NCBI RefSeq assembly: GCF_001053095.1
Contig: NZ_CGBP01000024.1
Location: forward strand, 1 to 64,000
Direction: 5' to 3'
Length of the DNA stretch: 64,000 nucleotides
Source: Yersinia similis
Lineage (GTDB): Bacteria; Pseudomonadota; Gammaproteobacteria; Enterobacterales; Enterobacteriaceae
A program made the position numbers and the translations under genes. Positions 18,627 through 31,369 of this stretch are shown here, one piece after another (position 1 is the stretch's first letter; each line of letters opens with the position of its first letter). Below the pieces are notes generated by a model. It did not search any database and was not told where the DNA came from. It saw only the letters and a program-made list of their open reading frames with translations.

Positions 18627-18962
18627 TTATTCCTTGTTGACAGCAGCTGTGGACACAAGCGTGCTTTGCTCAACTGGCTGTTCAAGCTGAGTTTCAAGAC
18701 GTTTAATTTTCCGCTCTGCGCGGCCCAAAGAGATCCGTATCCGCAGATAAAAAAGCCCACAAATGACCCAGCCTAGCACCAGCCCGGCCGCAAAAAGCGT
18801 TGCCAATAGCGTAGACAGCTGATATTCACCTTGAGCTAATAAATAGTTAAAGGCGACTACTTGATCGTTATTGGCCCCTAACGTGACTGAAATCACGAAA
18901 ACCACCAGTACTAATAAAAAAATCAGCAAATATTTCACGTTTTTTCCCAAAGGCCGAATCAA
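18627..18962 (-). CDS. lapA: LapA (YciS), inner-membrane partner of LapB
   Basis: A 111-aa protein with two transmembrane helices (about 6-28 and 45-68) and a C-terminal charged coiled-coil (about 72-95, LGRAERKIKRLETQLEQ). It belongs to the DUF1049/LapA family and works with LapB in LPS assembly. The first gene of the lapAB unit; pgpB lies upstream on the same strand. Confidence 0.93.
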   Translation of the reverse strand: MIRPLGKNVKYLLIFLLVLVVFVISVTLGANNDQVVAFNYLLAQGEYQLSTLLATLFAAGLVLGWVICGLFYLRIRISLGRAERKIKRLETQLEQPVEQSTLVSTAAVNKE

Positions 18963-19118
18963 CCTGATGAATTATGCCAAAAATGTGGCGTCCTTACTCA
19001 ATAAATTAGCACTTCCTTACCCTGCAAAGAAACCCTGCACAAAGATAAAGCACCAAGCCCCTCCTTGAGAGGCATTATTTTACGTTACTGAACATGAATA
19101 ATAACCCATTGCTTAGCT

Positions 19119-19880
19119 TTACTCATGCCCCCGTTTTTCGCTCTCTTTTTGTTCTTGTAACGGAATATCCAGAAATCCGAACCCATGCTGGACTAATCCA
19201 CACGTCACAGCGGCCAAGACGCCACTGATTAGCGTCGCGGCAATCAGGTCCTGCGGCCAGTGCATACCTAAAAATAAGCGGCTCGCCATAACACCCTGTG
19301 CCCATAACATCAGTAAAACGACTGTTTTATAATGTCGCCGTGACCATAGTAGCCCTACGGCTAATAATGCCCACGTGGCCGCAAATACAGTATGCCCTGA
19401 TGGGAAAGAGAACCCGGTTTCAAACTGCCAGTGACGGCTCAACCAAGCAGGAATAATTGATTGGTCTTGTAACTGCTGCCTGACTAATTCACTGCGTTCT
19501 GCGCGTGGCAAAGAATAGAAAAGGCGGTTATTAATATGATGCTCGGCTTCAAGCCATGCAACAAATGGCCGAGGTTCCTGTACCTGCTCTTTAATCAGCG
19601 ATTTTACACCTTGGCCAAGGACAATTACTGTTCCTAATACCACAAACAGCCCAATAGCAGGCTTAAGACGAACACGCAAGCACCACAAAAACCAGCTACA
19701 GAGCAACACACTGGTCAGTATGCCCCAAGGCGCGGTTACCATTTCTGTCACCCAAAAAAAGCCTTTTAACCACGTGTTATTTCCCCCTGGTTGCCACTGC
19801 CAGCCGGAAAGCCATATCGCTAACGTTGGCAATAATAAAATAAACGTTCCGATAGTGACTCGTTTTGCCATGTTATACAT
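19119..19880 (-). CDS. pgpB: Phosphatidylglycerophosphatase B (PAP2 family)
   Basis: An inner-membrane phosphatase acting on phosphatidylglycerophosphate, undecaprenyl diphosphate and related lipids. The three PAP2 motifs are visible: K-x6-RP in KEQVQEPRPF, PSGH in SFPSGHTVFA, and SR-x5-H-x3-D in SRLFLGMHWPQD. It has 253 aa and about six membrane segments. Start ATG 19880 has an AGGA-type site; ATG 19871 is an alternative. In E. coli pgpB lies between ribA and lapA as here. Confidence 0.95.
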   Translation of the reverse strand: MYNMAKRVTIGTFILLLPTLAIWLSGWQWQPGGNNTWLKGFFWVTEMVTAPWGILTSVLLCSWFLWCLRVRLKPAIGLFVVLGTVIVLGQGVKSLIKEQVQEPRPFVAWLEAEHHINNRLFYSLPRAERSELVRQQLQDQSIIPAWLSRHWQFETGFSFPSGHTVFAATWALLAVGLLWSRRHYKTVVLLMLWAQGVMASRLFLGMHWPQDLIAATLISGVLAAVTCGLVQHGFGFLDIPLQEQKESEKRGHE

Positions 19881-20189
19881 CAGGGGTCCTTTTCTTTCTT
19901 TTTCGTGCTATTGAGGAAATAATAAACTCACATTAAGTCAGTATTTGTTTATCACTACAGACAAATCTATACTACCTCGCCTGCCATTACAGATTACATT
20001 GATGTAATAGCTAAATAATATAAGTAATGCTAGTCAATTGATAAGATACATAAATTTCTCTAGTTAACGGAATATAGGCACATAATGTATTTCCCTCTTC
20101 ACCTATCGCTGCTTTGTTGAACAGCAGCCAACTAAAACTTATGGCAATATAGCTAATAGTTATCACGGAAAATTTTTTATTTAACCCTT
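19881..20189. other. Intergenic region between pgpB and ribA, first part
   Basis: 309 bp of AT-rich divergent promoter DNA. ATTACAT-TG-ATGTAAT at 19993-20008 is a perfect 16-bp palindrome that could be an operator. An ERIC-like repeat follows at 20190. Confidence 0.45.
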
Positions 20190-20308
20190 TATACCTAAAG
20201 TAATTGCAGTAGCCGTTAGGCGGTGCACAAGCGAGCCATTATGCGCTATTTATGTCAGTACCTTAGCCACTCACTGCGCTGCCACTCTCCAAGTAGGAAG
20301 GTATATAT
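20190..20308. repeat. Degenerate ERIC-like repeat upstream of ribA
   Basis: About 119 bp bounded by TATACCT and AGGTATATA, an inverted terminal pair. The left end, TATACCTAAAGTAATTGCAG, resembles the start of ERIC elements, and the middle keeps GGCGG and AAGCGAGCC blocks, but the ERIC core is heavily changed. It lies 78 bp before the chosen ribA start and may be in its leader. Confidence 0.5.
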
Positions 20309-20386
20309 CTGGTTAAAATGGTCATCCGGCAATTAGGATGCGCCACAACATACTCTAAGAGCCTAAGTCATAATATGAACAATGAT

Positions 20387-20977
20387 ATGCAGCTAAAACG
20401 TGTAGCAGAAGCAAAATTACCCACTCCTTGGGGTGACTTTTTAATGGTCGGTTTTGAAGAATTGGCTACCGGGCATGACCACCTGGCCTTGATATTTGGT
20501 GATATCTCTGGTGATGAACCGGTTCTGTCCCGTGTACATTCTGAATGCCTTACTGGTGATGCGTTATTTAGCCTGCGTTGTGACTGTGGTTTTCAGTTGG
20601 AGGTTGCACTTACGCGTATCGCGGAAGAAGGCCGTGGTGTGCTGATTTATCATCGCCAGGAGGGCCGTAATATTGGCTTGCTGAATAAAATTCGTGCTTA
20701 TGCATTGCAGGATTTAGGGGCTGATACGGTAGAAGCTAATCATCAGCTTGGTTTTGCTGCGGATGAACGTGACTTCACACTATGTTCTGATATATATAAA
20801 TTGTTAGGCATCAAAGCCGTTCGTCTGCTGACCAATAATCCTAAAAAAGTCGAAATCCTCACCCAAGCAGGGATCAATATCGTCGAACGTGTGCCGTTGA
20901 TCGTGGGCGAAAACCCAAAAAATGAACATTATCTGGCAACCAAAGCGGCCAAAATGGGGCATTTGCTCACCAAATAA
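20387..20977 (+). CDS. ribA: GTP cyclohydrolase II
   Basis: RibA opens the imidazole ring of GTP in the first step of riboflavin synthesis. From ATG 20387 it is 196 aa and colinear with E. coli RibA ([20 protein letters not shown]). The zinc ligands are C54, C65 and C67 in [19 protein letters not shown], and [11 protein letters not shown] is the GTP-binding/catalytic block. The frame is open upstream with ATGs at 20318 and 20375, but similarity starts at 20387; no start has a strong Shine-Dalgarno. Confidence 0.95.
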   Translation: MQLKRVAEAKLPTPWGDFLMVGFEELATGHDHLALIFGDISGDEPVLSRVHSECLTGDALFSLRCDCGFQLEVALTRIAEEGRGVLIYHRQEGRNIGLLNKIRAYALQDLGADTVEANHQLGFAADERDFTLCSDIYKLLGIKAVRLLTNNPKKVEILTQAGINIVERVPLIVGENPKNEHYLATKAAKMGHLLTK

Positions 20978-21007
20978 TCGGTACCGGGTGAATCCCTAAA
21001 TAAGAAT

Positions 21008-21040
21008 AAAGGGTAGGATCAATAATTATACCTACCCTTT
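21008..21040. terminator. Hairpin between ribA and acnA
   Basis: AAAGGGTAGG / CCTACCCTTT, a perfect 10-bp stem with a 13-nt loop, lies 30 bp after the ribA stop. The T-tract is only the three T of the stem. It probably serves both converging genes. Confidence 0.6.
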
Positions 21041-21150
21041 AAATGCTGATAACCTCTGATGGCTCGGTCCGAATGACACTTTTGTCGCTCAACCATATAG
21101 CTAACAGTGATGTTATATAGCTAGCAAGGATTCACCCAACACCCCATCCA

Positions 21151-23823
21151 CTACAGCATTTTGCGGATCACATAGTGCAAAATGCCACCATTCTCAAAAT
21201 AAATCAGTTCGTTCCCTGTATCGATACGGCAACGGGTATTGACCACTTGCTGCTGCCCATCCGTATAAGTTATCGTCACTGGCACCATTTGCCCTGGAGC
21301 AAGATTTTGCAGTCCACTGACACTGATAGATTCATCACCAGTCAGCCCTAATGTTTTACGATCGACCCCCTGTGGAAACTCTAATGGTAAAATCCCCATT
21401 CCAATTAGATTTGAGCGGTGAATCCGTTCAAATGATTCAGCGATAACAACCCTAACACCGAGTAAACGCGGCCCTTTCGCAGCCCAATCACGGCTGGATC
21501 CTGAGCCATACTCCTTACCGGCGATCACCGCCAGAGGCACGTTTTCTTGTTGATAACGCATAGCTGCATCATAGATAGGCATCTCATTTTGCGATGGAAT
21601 ATGACGTGTTATCCCCCCTTCAATACCGGGGACCATTTCATTTCGAATACGAATATTAGCAAACGTACCGCGCATCATTACTTCATGGTTGCCCCTACGG
21701 GAACCATAAGAGTTGAATTCCTTAATTTCCACACCGCGATCACGAAGATAGCGGCCCGCAGGGCTGTCCAGTTTGATATTACCCGCTGGTGAAATATGGT
21801 CAGTTGTCACCGAGTCAGCCAAAATCGCCAGAATACGCGCATCATGAATATCCTGCACAGGATCCGGCAATGCCTTCATATCTGTAAAGAAAGGGGGTAG
21901 CCGAATATAAGTGGAGTCTTGTTGCCACTCATAAGTGGGGGTACTTTCTACTTGAATTGCTTGCCAGTTCTCATCACCATTAAATACTTCAGCATATTCC
22001 TTACGAAACATCTCCGTTTTAACTTCCTCAACAGCTTTGGCGATCTCAAGTCCGGTTGGCCAGATATCTTTTAGGTAAACCGGTTTACCTAAAAGATCAT
22101 GACCCAGCGCATCCTGGGTTAAATCTATATTCATATTCCCTGCCAGGGCATAAGCGACCACCAGTGGCGGTGATGCCAGCCAGTTGGTTTTCACCAGAGG
22201 GTGGATGCGACCTTCAAAATTGCGGTTACCGGAGAGTACCGCGCTGACCGTTAAATCCCCCGCTTTAATAGCGTTTTCTATTGGCTCAGGTAAGGGCCCT
22301 GAGTTACCAATACAAGTCGTACAACCATAGCCGACTAAATTGAACCCCAGATTATCCAGATAGCGGGTTAGACCAGCCGAATTAAGATACTCGGTCACCA
22401 CTTTAGAACCTGGAGCCAACGAGGTTTTCACCCATGGTTTGGTTTTCAGCCCTTTTTCAACCGCTTTTTTTGCCAATAATCCAGCCGCCATTAATACACT
22501 GGGGTTTGACGTGTTTGTACAGGATGTAATGGCTGCAATCACCACCGCGCCAGATGCCAGTTCATGAGTTTTACCATTAAGAGAGAAAGCAACGTGGTCA
22601 GCTTTATCTCTCTTATTGTTGAACTCCAGTTCCTCAAACGCTTTAAATGCCGATGGCACTTTAGGTAATGCGACCCTGTCTTGTGGGCGTTTTGGCCCTG
22701 CTAAACTGGGTTCTACTGAACTTAAATCCAGCGATAATTGGCTGGTAAAGACCGGCTCATCACCAGGATAACGCCATAATCCCTGCGCTTTACTGTAGGT
22801 TTCAACTAGCGCTATTTGCTCATTGCTGCGGCCGCTGAGGCGCATATAACTCAGGGTCACATCATCCACAGGGAAGAAACCGCAGGTTGCACCAAACTCA
22901 GGAGACATGTTGGCAATGGTCGCGCGATCAGCCAATGGTAAGTCAGCTAACCCATCACCATAGAACTCGACAAACTTACCAACGACCCCGTGCTTACGTA
23001 GCATTTGTGTGACCGTCAATACCAGGTCAGTCGCCGTGATCCCCTCGCGCATTTTACCGGTCATTTTAAACCCGACGACATCAGGGATAAGCATTGATAT
23101 GGGCTGACCTAACATGGCAGCCTCAGCTTCGATACCACCAACTCCCCAGCCGAGTATCCCCAAGCCATTGATCATGGTGGTATGGGAGTCCGTGCCAACC
23201 AACGTATCCGGATAGGCAACCTGCTTATCACCTTGCTGTTCATGCCAAACGGTTTGTCCCAGATATTCAAGATTAACCTGATGACAAATACCCGTTCCTG
23301 GTGGGACTACGCGAAAACGGCTAAATGCTTTTTGCCCCCAGCGTAAAAAGATATAACGTTCGTGGTTACGTTCCATCTCTAAGCGTACGTTTTCACCAAA
23401 CGCTGATTTATCGCCAAACTCATCCACGGTCACGGAATGGTCGATCACCAAATCCACAGGTGACAACGGGTTAACTTGTGCCACATCACCGCCTAGTCGT
23501 TGGACTGCCTCACGCATGGCAGCCAGATCCACTACTGCGGGAACACCTGTAAAATCTTGCATTAATACTCTAGCAGGGCGGTAGGCAATTTCTCTATCGG
23601 CATGCCCGGTTTGTTGCCACGCGACAATGGCTTTTAAATCCGCCTCCTGAACTTGTACCCCATCCAAGTGACGTAGTAAATTCTCCAGCAGCACTTTCAA
23701 CGATTTAGGTAACCGGTTGATGTCACCCAACACTGCCGCCAATTGCGGCAGGCTGTAGTAATAATACTCGCGGTTAAGGGCAACCAATTTAGTCATACTC
23801 GTTTTACACAGATCCAACGACAT
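21151..23823 (-). CDS. acnA: Aconitate hydratase A
   Basis: The stationary-phase and oxidative-stress aconitase, converting citrate to isocitrate in the TCA cycle. It has 890 aa, like E. coli AcnA (891). The 4Fe-4S ligands are in [10 protein letters not shown] (about C435) and GCTTCIGN (about C501, C504). The swivel-domain block [16 protein letters not shown] is near residue 770. Outside the N-terminal 20 residues it is highly conserved. An ERIC element occupies part of its upstream region. Confidence 0.98.
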   Translation of the reverse strand: MSLDLCKTSMTKLVALNREYYYYSLPQLAAVLGDINRLPKSLKVLLENLLRHLDGVQVQEADLKAIVAWQQTGHADREIAYRPARVLMQDFTGVPAVVDLAAMREAVQRLGGDVAQVNPLSPVDLVIDHSVTVDEFGDKSAFGENVRLEMERNHERYIFLRWGQKAFSRFRVVPPGTGICHQVNLEYLGQTVWHEQQGDKQVAYPDTLVGTDSHTTMINGLGILGWGVGGIEAEAAMLGQPISMLIPDVVGFKMTGKMREGITATDLVLTVTQMLRKHGVVGKFVEFYGDGLADLPLADRATIANMSPEFGATCGFFPVDDVTLSYMRLSGRSNEQIALVETYSKAQGLWRYPGDEPVFTSQLSLDLSSVEPSLAGPKRPQDRVALPKVPSAFKAFEELEFNNKRDKADHVAFSLNGKTHELASGAVVIAAITSCTNTSNPSVLMAAGLLAKKAVEKGLKTKPWVKTSLAPGSKVVTEYLNSAGLTRYLDNLGFNLVGYGCTTCIGNSGPLPEPIENAIKAGDLTVSAVLSGNRNFEGRIHPLVKTNWLASPPLVVAYALAGNMNIDLTQDALGHDLLGKPVYLKDIWPTGLEIAKAVEEVKTEMFRKEYAEVFNGDENWQAIQVESTPTYEWQQDSTYIRLPPFFTDMKALPDPVQDIHDARILAILADSVTTDHISPAGNIKLDSPAGRYLRDRGVEIKEFNSYGSRRGNHEVMMRGTFANIRIRNEMVPGIEGGITRHIPSQNEMPIYDAAMRYQQENVPLAVIAGKEYGSGSSRDWAAKGPRLLGVRVVIAESFERIHRSNLIGMGILPLEFPQGVDRKTLGLTGDESISVSGLQNLAPGQMVPVTITYTDGQQQVVNTRCRIDTGNELIYFENGGILHYVIRKML

Positions 23824-23892
23824 AGTGCCTCCATTGTTTCTTATAAGTTTTATAAATCAATGTACTATCTGGCTGTCTCTCTCAGTAAGGTT

Positions 23893-24020
<128 letters not shown>

Positions 24021-24188
24021 ACCCTAATGTTATGAGGTCTAGCTTAAATATAACACAAAGAAATGTTAACATTTCAATAACAACAGTGTATGTTCGCAGT
24101 GATAGGTATAACCTAAGATGACGATAAGCTAAGGTAATTATAGCGAGGCTATGTTTAGCACCCTTGGAATATTTTTATACTTATATTG

Positions 24189-25046
24189 TTAATGTAAGGA
24201 GAGTTCATACTCCTCGGCATCTAATTTGAAATAATCAATGGGGAGCAGGTCAAAATAACCATCCCACTTAAGCTCTTGATTCTCTGGATATACAAACTCT
24301 AGTTTTTTATGTGGCTCTTCAATATTATTTTTTTGCTTAGAAAACTCCTCCAACAGGGCAATATCTTCATCACTTACCCACTCGTCATCATCAAAATTGA
24401 TATCTGAATCGGTAATTTGATTATCAATTTTATTCTCTTCATATTGTTTTATGACATTCCTCCATATATTGCGTAGAATATCATAAGGGTTAAATATTTT
24501 GTTTAAATAGGAGGCAAATTCGTCATTGAAGTTTATAGATAGCTTTATATCTAAATTGTGTAAATAATCATTATCTCCTGCCATGTTAATCTGACAATAA
24601 ATGTCAATAACTGGTTTACTCACTTGAGTATTATTTTGAGCTGAACTGCTTGTGCCGCAATGATTTTCAGCACTATATGCATAAGTAATATGTTGATTAA
24701 TCACTATATTATCTTTTGACTTATTTTCAACATTAATATTCACAGAATGGGGACATTGCAGGGGTGAGTTTATTTCCTGCAACTGATCACGCACACCGAT
24801 CTCAACAAGCGGACAGGTACTGGCTAAGTGAGTAAATGCCTCTTTATCATATTTACCTGTGGTTTTATCTATCATTGCTTGTCTAATTCTATTATCCAGC
24901 ACTACATATTTTGGACTATTTTCCTTCTCATCAGTGTTATTAACAGCAATATTTATATCATGTAGTGCAACAGAAGTTTCTTTAGCATCATCGTTAATCG
25001 GTGTAAGGATACTGAGTGGTACAAAATCAGTGAGGCGAGGAAACAT
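24189..25046 (-). CDS. Unrecognised acidic AT-rich protein, 285 aa
   Basis: I do not recognise a family. The ORF has a good start (GGAG 5 nt from ATG) and is a plausible real gene. The protein is rich in Asn, Asp, Glu, Ile and Lys, has no signal peptide or membrane segment, contains a few scattered Cys, and ends in a strongly acidic C-terminal third (around DDDEWVSDEDIALLEEF). Base composition is far more AT-rich than the flanking acnA and cysB, which suggests acquisition by transfer. In E. coli this interval holds only two tiny genes. A host-directed or surface role is possible but not shown. Confidence 0.6.
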   Translation of the reverse strand: MFPRLTDFVPLSILTPINDDAKETSVALHDINIAVNNTDEKENSPKYVVLDNRIRQAMIDKTTGKYDKEAFTHLASTCPLVEIGVRDQLQEINSPLQCPHSVNINVENKSKDNIVINQHITYAYSAENHCGTSSSAQNNTQVSKPVIDIYCQINMAGDNDYLHNLDIKLSINFNDEFASYLNKIFNPYDILRNIWRNVIKQYEENKIDNQITDSDINFDDDEWVSDEDIALLEEFSKQKNNIEEPHKKLEFVYPENQELKWDGYFDLLPIDYFKLDAEEYELSLH

Positions 25047-25374
25047 ATTAACTCCATTTATTATTAAGTTTTCTATTTAATACGGAGTGAAATAATAGAC
25101 CTAAAATATTGTAATGACTTTCAATTTTTACCGGCTAATCAGTAAATAAAACTTATTATATCTTAAGCTGGCAGATACCGCCCACAATGAGATAGATTAA
25201 CGGAAAAATCAGATAGGAGAGAATATCGTAATATTAATATGAAGCAGAAGGGGCAAGACTCTCCTCCTCCACTATCGCGTCTTAAGCTCACGGTGAAGCG
25301 TGGGTTATGTACGCAATTTCTACACACGTGAGCACTCGACTTCTTTAGCTAACAATAATAAATTGTTAGCTAAC
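25047..25374. other. Intergenic region between unknown gene and cysB
   Basis: 328 bp, AT-rich, holding the promoter for the 285-aa gene. Besides the hairpin at 25346-25372 I see no defined element. Confidence 0.45.
25346..25372 (-). terminator. Hairpin at the 3' end of cysB
   Basis: TAGCTAACAAT / ATTGTTAGCTA forms a perfect 11-bp stem with a 5-nt loop, starting 2 bp after the cysB stop codon. No T-run follows on the cysB strand, so it may stabilise the mRNA end rather than terminate intrinsically. Confidence 0.55.
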
Positions 25375-26745
<1,371 letters not shown>

Positions 26746-29361
26746 TTATTTTTTTGCCTCAACCCATTTGCCATCAATATAGAAAGCTGACCAACCTGTT
26801 GCTTTGCCATCTTTCTCTGATGATACATACTGTTGCTTCGTTTTACGGCTAAAGCGGACCATGGTTTTATTGCCATCTTTATCGGTCACGGGGGCATCAG
26901 CCAGATAACGCAATTTTTCAGGCAAACGGTCTTTGAAGCGAACCAATTCTTCTACCATCGGAGCACGGGTTTCACGCGATTTAGGGAATGTATTGGCTGC
27001 CAAGAACACGCCAGCTGCGCCATCTCGTAGGACGAAATAAGCATCTGATTTCTCGCAAGGTAACTCTGGCAATGGCACCGGATCTTCTTTCGGTGGTGCA
27101 ACTTCACCGCTGCGCAGAATCTTGCGGGTATTCTTACACTCGTCATTGGTGCAGCCCATGTACTTACCGAAGCGGCCCATTTTCAGGTGCATTTCAGAAC
27201 CACATTTCTCGCACTCAACAATCGGGCCTTCATAGCCTTTGATCCGGAACTCACCCGCTTCGATTTCATAGCCATCACACGCTGGGTTATTCCCGCAAAC
27301 ATGTAACTTACGTTGATTATCGATAAGGTAGCTATCCATCGCAGTACCACATTTCTGGCAACGGCGGCGAGCACGTAATGCGTTAGTCTCCGCATCATCA
27401 CCCTCCAGAATATTCAAAATCTCAGCGTCCGGCACCAAGTTAATGGTGGTTTTGCAGCGCTCTTTAGGCGGCAATGCATAACCGGAACAGCCAAGGAACA
27501 CCCCAGTACTCGCAGTACGGATCCCCATTTGACGGCCACAGGTTGGGCAATCAATGCTGGTCATCACCATCTGATTCGGGCGCATCCCCCCTTCTTCAGG
27601 GTCTTTTTCCGCCTTTTCAAGCTGCTCGCTGAATTCCGCAAAGAAGCCATCCAACACAGTTTTCCACTCAGCCTGATCGTTGGCTACCTGATCCAAACCG
27701 CTTTCCATTCGTGCCGTGAAATCATAATTCATCAGCTCGCGGAAGTTTTCTTCTAAGCGGTCTGTCACTATTTCACCCATTTTCTCTGCGTAGAAGCGAC
27801 GGTTTTCTACCCGCACATAGCCACGATCTTGAATGGTCGAAATAATAGAGGCATAAGTCGATGGACGGCCAATACCCCGCTTTTCCAGCTCTTTTACTAA
27901 TGATGCTTCACTATAACGAGCCGGTGGCTTGGTAAAATGCTGGCTCGGAATCAGTTTTTGTAAGTCTAAATCACTGCCCACTTCAATCACCGGCAAGGTG
28001 CGATCTTCATCACCTTTACGCAGCGCTGGCATAACCTTGGTCCAACCATCAAAGCGCAATGTGCGACCTTTGGCTCGCAGTTGGAAATCACCCGCCTGCA
28101 CTGTTAGTGTGGTCGAGTCATATTTGGCCGGAGGCATCTGGCACGCCACAAACTGACGCCAAATCAATTGATACAGCCTCTGGGCATCCGCTTCCATATC
28201 TTTCAACTGCTCAGCTAACACATTGACATCTGAAGGGCGGATGGCTTCATGCGCTTCCTGCGAATTCTCTTTACTGCTGTATTGGTTAGGCGTTGACGGC
28301 AGATACTTATCACCAAAATTATCGCCGATATAACCACGCACCATCGTCAATGCATCCTGACTCAAATTAGTCGAGTCGGTACGCATATAGGTGATATGAC
28401 CCGCTTCATACAGGCGCTGTGCCATCATCATGGTTTTTTTCACACCGAAACTCAGACGGGTACTTGCCGCCTGCTGTAAGGTGGAGGTAATGAATGGTGC
28501 GCTGGGCTTACTGCTGGTCGGTTTATCTTCACGATCCAACACCTTATAACGGGCATTTTCCAGTAACGTCAGCGCTGCATGTGTTTGCTCACGATTTACC
28601 GGTTTAAATGGCTTGCCATGGGCATGAGTGACTTCCATTTGGATCGGAATATCACCTTTAGCCAATAAATCTGCATGCAACTCCCAATATTCTTCAGGAA
28701 CGAATGCCTTAATCTCTTTTTCACGTTCAACCACTAAGCGCACAGCAACTGACTGTACACGGCCTGCTGACAGGCCACGGGCAATTTTCTTCCACAGCAG
28801 TGGAGAGACCATATAGCCAACAACCCGATCCATAAAACGCCGGGCTTGCTGTGCATTTACACGGCTGATGTTCAGTTCACCAGGCTGATTAAACGCCTGC
28901 TGAATCGCATTCTTGGTGATTTCGTTAAAGACAACGCGGCTAAAACGTTTATCGTCCCCACCTATGACTTCCCGCAAATGCCAGGCAATAGCCTCACCTT
29001 CGCGGTCAAGGTCGGTTGCGAGATAGATATGATCCGCGTTTTCCGCTAATGCTTTCAGCTCAGCAACCACTTTCTCTTTGCCAGGCAAAATTTCATACTG
29101 CGCTTTCCAGCCATGATAAGGATCGACTCCCATACGGTTAACTAAGGCAACCTTTTCGTCTTTCTTCACTTTCTTTTTGGGTTTATCGTCTTTTTTGGCT
29201 TTTTCTTCAGTTGAGTTAGCGCTCTTTTTACTGGCTGAGCCACTGGTCGGCAAATCACGAATGTGACCGACGCTGGACTTAACCACGTAATCATTCCCTA
29301 AGTATTTATTAATAGTTTTGGCTTTTGCCGGGGACTCAACTATTACGAGAGCTTTACCCAT
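26746..29361 (-). CDS. topA: DNA topoisomerase I
   Basis: TopA relaxes negative supercoils. It has 871 aa (E. coli 865). A TOPRIM domain occupies about residues 3-150 ([12 protein letters not shown] and the [11 protein letters not shown] acidic triad), and the active-site tyrosine is Y325 in [12 protein letters not shown]. The C terminus holds three four-cysteine zinc ribbons ([24 protein letters not shown]) and a basic tail. The TOPRIM insert around 40-70 is Lys-rich and about six residues longer than in E. coli. Confidence 0.98.
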   Translation of the reverse strand: MGKALVIVESPAKAKTINKYLGNDYVVKSSVGHIRDLPTSGSASKKSANSTEEKAKKDDKPKKKVKKDEKVALVNRMGVDPYHGWKAQYEILPGKEKVVAELKALAENADHIYLATDLDREGEAIAWHLREVIGGDDKRFSRVVFNEITKNAIQQAFNQPGELNISRVNAQQARRFMDRVVGYMVSPLLWKKIARGLSAGRVQSVAVRLVVEREKEIKAFVPEEYWELHADLLAKGDIPIQMEVTHAHGKPFKPVNREQTHAALTLLENARYKVLDREDKPTSSKPSAPFITSTLQQAASTRLSFGVKKTMMMAQRLYEAGHITYMRTDSTNLSQDALTMVRGYIGDNFGDKYLPSTPNQYSSKENSQEAHEAIRPSDVNVLAEQLKDMEADAQRLYQLIWRQFVACQMPPAKYDSTTLTVQAGDFQLRAKGRTLRFDGWTKVMPALRKGDEDRTLPVIEVGSDLDLQKLIPSQHFTKPPARYSEASLVKELEKRGIGRPSTYASIISTIQDRGYVRVENRRFYAEKMGEIVTDRLEENFRELMNYDFTARMESGLDQVANDQAEWKTVLDGFFAEFSEQLEKAEKDPEEGGMRPNQMVMTSIDCPTCGRQMGIRTASTGVFLGCSGYALPPKERCKTTINLVPDAEILNILEGDDAETNALRARRRCQKCGTAMDSYLIDNQRKLHVCGNNPACDGYEIEAGEFRIKGYEGPIVECEKCGSEMHLKMGRFGKYMGCTNDECKNTRKILRSGEVAPPKEDPVPLPELPCEKSDAYFVLRDGAAGVFLAANTFPKSRETRAPMVEELVRFKDRLPEKLRYLADAPVTDKDGNKTMVRFSRKTKQQYVSSEKDGKATGWSAFYIDGKWVEAKK

Positions 29362-29781
29362 AATTACCTTTACCTAAATTATTTCTTCTAAAAGAAGGTT
29401 TTTATCTTGCTGTGCCGCAGCATTCTGAATCTCTTTTTTATATTGCGGTACTTTTTTAGGATATCAACCTGTTTTTTTGATCGGGGCACAAAACTGTACA
29501 TTTCGAGTCTTACCTGAAGATCCCGCAAATTTTTTGTCTGTGCTCAAAGTTTAAGCTGTGATCTTGCCTAATGGCGTCAACAAAACCTTCCACCTGATAG
29601 TATAAAATCCCACACTGTACCTGATAAAATACGCCACGCAACCTAATTAGCTCGGAATATGAATTTATCTAATAGTAGTTATAGAGTAGCCAAATACTCG
29701 AATAAACCTTAGTCGGTTTGCGGACAAATGCTAACCCGAAGTACAATAGACGGCAAAATTGCACTGTGGTGAGGAAAAATA
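29362..29781. other. Divergent intergenic region between topA and yciN
   Basis: 420 bp holding promoters for both genes. E. coli topA has several supercoiling-sensitive promoters in the matching interval; I see AT-rich -10-like stretches (e.g. TATAAAAT near 29600) but cannot assign them. No repeat or ORF is supported. Confidence 0.45.
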
Positions 29782-30033
29782 ATGCACATAAACACAACCC
29801 CTATTGAACGTAGTAAATTATTAGCAGAGGCCAATGAAATTATTCGTCAACATGAGGATTATCTGCACGGTATGCACGCAACAGATGTTGAGCAGAAAGG
29901 CCCTGTATTAGTATTTCGCGGGGAATATTTCCTTGATGCTGAGGGCTTACCAACAGCGAAAACAACCGCTGTATTTAATATGTTCAAACATCTGGCTCAC
30001 GTATTATCCGCCAAGTACCATTTAATTGATTAG
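29782..30033 (+). CDS. yciN: YciN family protein
   Basis: An 83-aa cytoplasmic protein, colinear with E. coli YciN (83 aa). The conserved C-terminal half is [20 protein letters not shown] then [17 protein letters not shown]. Function is unknown. GAGG lies 10 nt upstream of the ATG. It is divergent from topA as in E. coli and followed by a GC-rich terminator. Confidence 0.93.
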   Translation: MHINTTPIERSKLLAEANEIIRQHEDYLHGMHATDVEQKGPVLVFRGEYFLDAEGLPTAKTTAVFNMFKHLAHVLSAKYHLID

Positions 30034-30089
30034 TATCAGAATATTTTCTTGTTATCGCAGCCAGTTAACTGCTGGGTTGGTAGCAAATA

Positions 30090-30125
30090 GCAGGGGGGAC
30101 CGTTCAGACTACCCCCTGCATTTAT
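30090..30125. terminator. Terminator between yciN and sohB
   Basis: GCAGGGGG / CCCCCTGC, a perfect 8-bp GC-rich stem with a 14-nt loop, followed by ATTTATT. It lies between converging genes. Confidence 0.8.
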
Positions 30126-30151
30126 TGCCATCATTAAGAAACTAATATGGG

Positions 30152-31198
30152 TTATAGTAGCGGCTTCTCACCCCGCTGCCACCAACGTAATAATAGGCTG
30201 TCAACACTTTCGGTTGCACTCCCCATAAAACGCTCTATTAGGCGTTTACGGTGGGAATAACGCACGCCAATGACTTCGTGATTATCCATTTCAGCGATCA
30301 GTAAATCATCGCTGGTGCCGATAGCATCAACTAAACCTTTCTCTTTGGCTTGCGTACCAAACCAATGCTCGCCCGTTGCGACAGCATCAATATCTAAAGA
30401 AGGACGTTGCTGCTGCACGAATTGTTTAAATAGCAAGTGGGTTTCATTTAAATCTTCACGGAACTTTTCACGCCCCTGCTCCGTATTCTCACCAAACAAC
30501 GTCAGTGTGCGTTTAAATTCACCCGCGGTATGCAGTTCTACGTCAATATCGTTCTTTTTCAGTAAACGATGGAAGTTCGGAATTTGAGCTACCACGCCAA
30601 TTGAGCCAATAATAGCGAAAGGCGCACAGATAATACGGTCAGCAACACAGGCCATCATATAACCGCCACTGGCGGCAACTTTATCAACCGCAACCGTCAG
30701 GCGGATCCCTCGTTGACGCAGACGCGCCAATTGAGATGCCGCTAACCCATAGCCATGCACCACACCGCCAGGACTTTCCAACCGTAACAACACTTCATCC
30801 TGCGCGGTTGCAACCGCCAAAATAGCAGAGATTTCCTCACGTAATGAAGAGACCTCCTGCGCGCCAATGCTTCCTTTAAAATCAATCACATATAAACATG
30901 GTTTTACTGCCGCCACCGCACCAGATTTTGCACGCTGTTTCTTCAGTTTTTGATCCGCTTTTTCCTGCTTTTTAAATTCTTTAATCCAGGCTTTTTGTTC
31001 CGCATGGCTCATGCGTGCCAGCCGCATTTCTCGTTGAGTTTCTTTATATTGCTCCCCCAGGTCAACCAGGTTCAATTCCCCTCGTTGCCCTTGTCTTCTC
31101 ATTCCCTGGCTGACCACCAATAACACTATTGCGCCAATCGCAACCACGATGGTCACCACTTTAGCCAGAAACAACCCGTACAAAGAAATTAACTCCAC
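30152..31198 (-). CDS. sohB: SohB, inner-membrane serine protease (S49 family)
   Basis: A 348-aa SppA-like protease. One N-terminal transmembrane helix (about residues 9-30) is followed by a charged coiled region (45-95) and the S49 catalytic domain. The nucleophile is S177 in VDKVAASGGYMMA, and the expected general-base Lys is in TAGEFKRTLT. The E. coli homologue is a periplasm-facing peptidase found as a multicopy suppressor of htrA. It is monocistronic and divergent from yciK. Confidence 0.95.
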   Translation of the reverse strand: MELISLYGLFLAKVVTIVVAIGAIVLLVVSQGMRRQGQRGELNLVDLGEQYKETQREMRLARMSHAEQKAWIKEFKKQEKADQKLKKQRAKSGAVAAVKPCLYVIDFKGSIGAQEVSSLREEISAILAVATAQDEVLLRLESPGGVVHGYGLAASQLARLRQRGIRLTVAVDKVAASGGYMMACVADRIICAPFAIIGSIGVVAQIPNFHRLLKKNDIDVELHTAGEFKRTLTLFGENTEQGREKFREDLNETHLLFKQFVQQQRPSLDIDAVATGEHWFGTQAKEKGLVDAIGTSDDLLIAEMDNHEVIGVRYSHRKRLIERFMGSATESVDSLLLRWWQRGEKPLL

Positions 31199-31369
31199 AA
31201 ATACCGCCTTTCTTCATGTGTTTTTAGAGAGATACCTGCATTCTAGCGAACCTCTGAGCTGACGTCTCCCGCAAATGAAAAATTGCATTGGTTTCACTTA
31301 AATATAAGAATGAGAAAGATCACACGGTATGGACGGGAAGAGTTCACTCCGCCAGCAAGAGGAATAATT

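Noticed and set aside
20318-20386. 23-codon N-terminal extension of RibA
   Set aside because: Partly adjoins an ERIC-like repeat, is not family-like, and E. coli RibA starts exactly at MQLKR.
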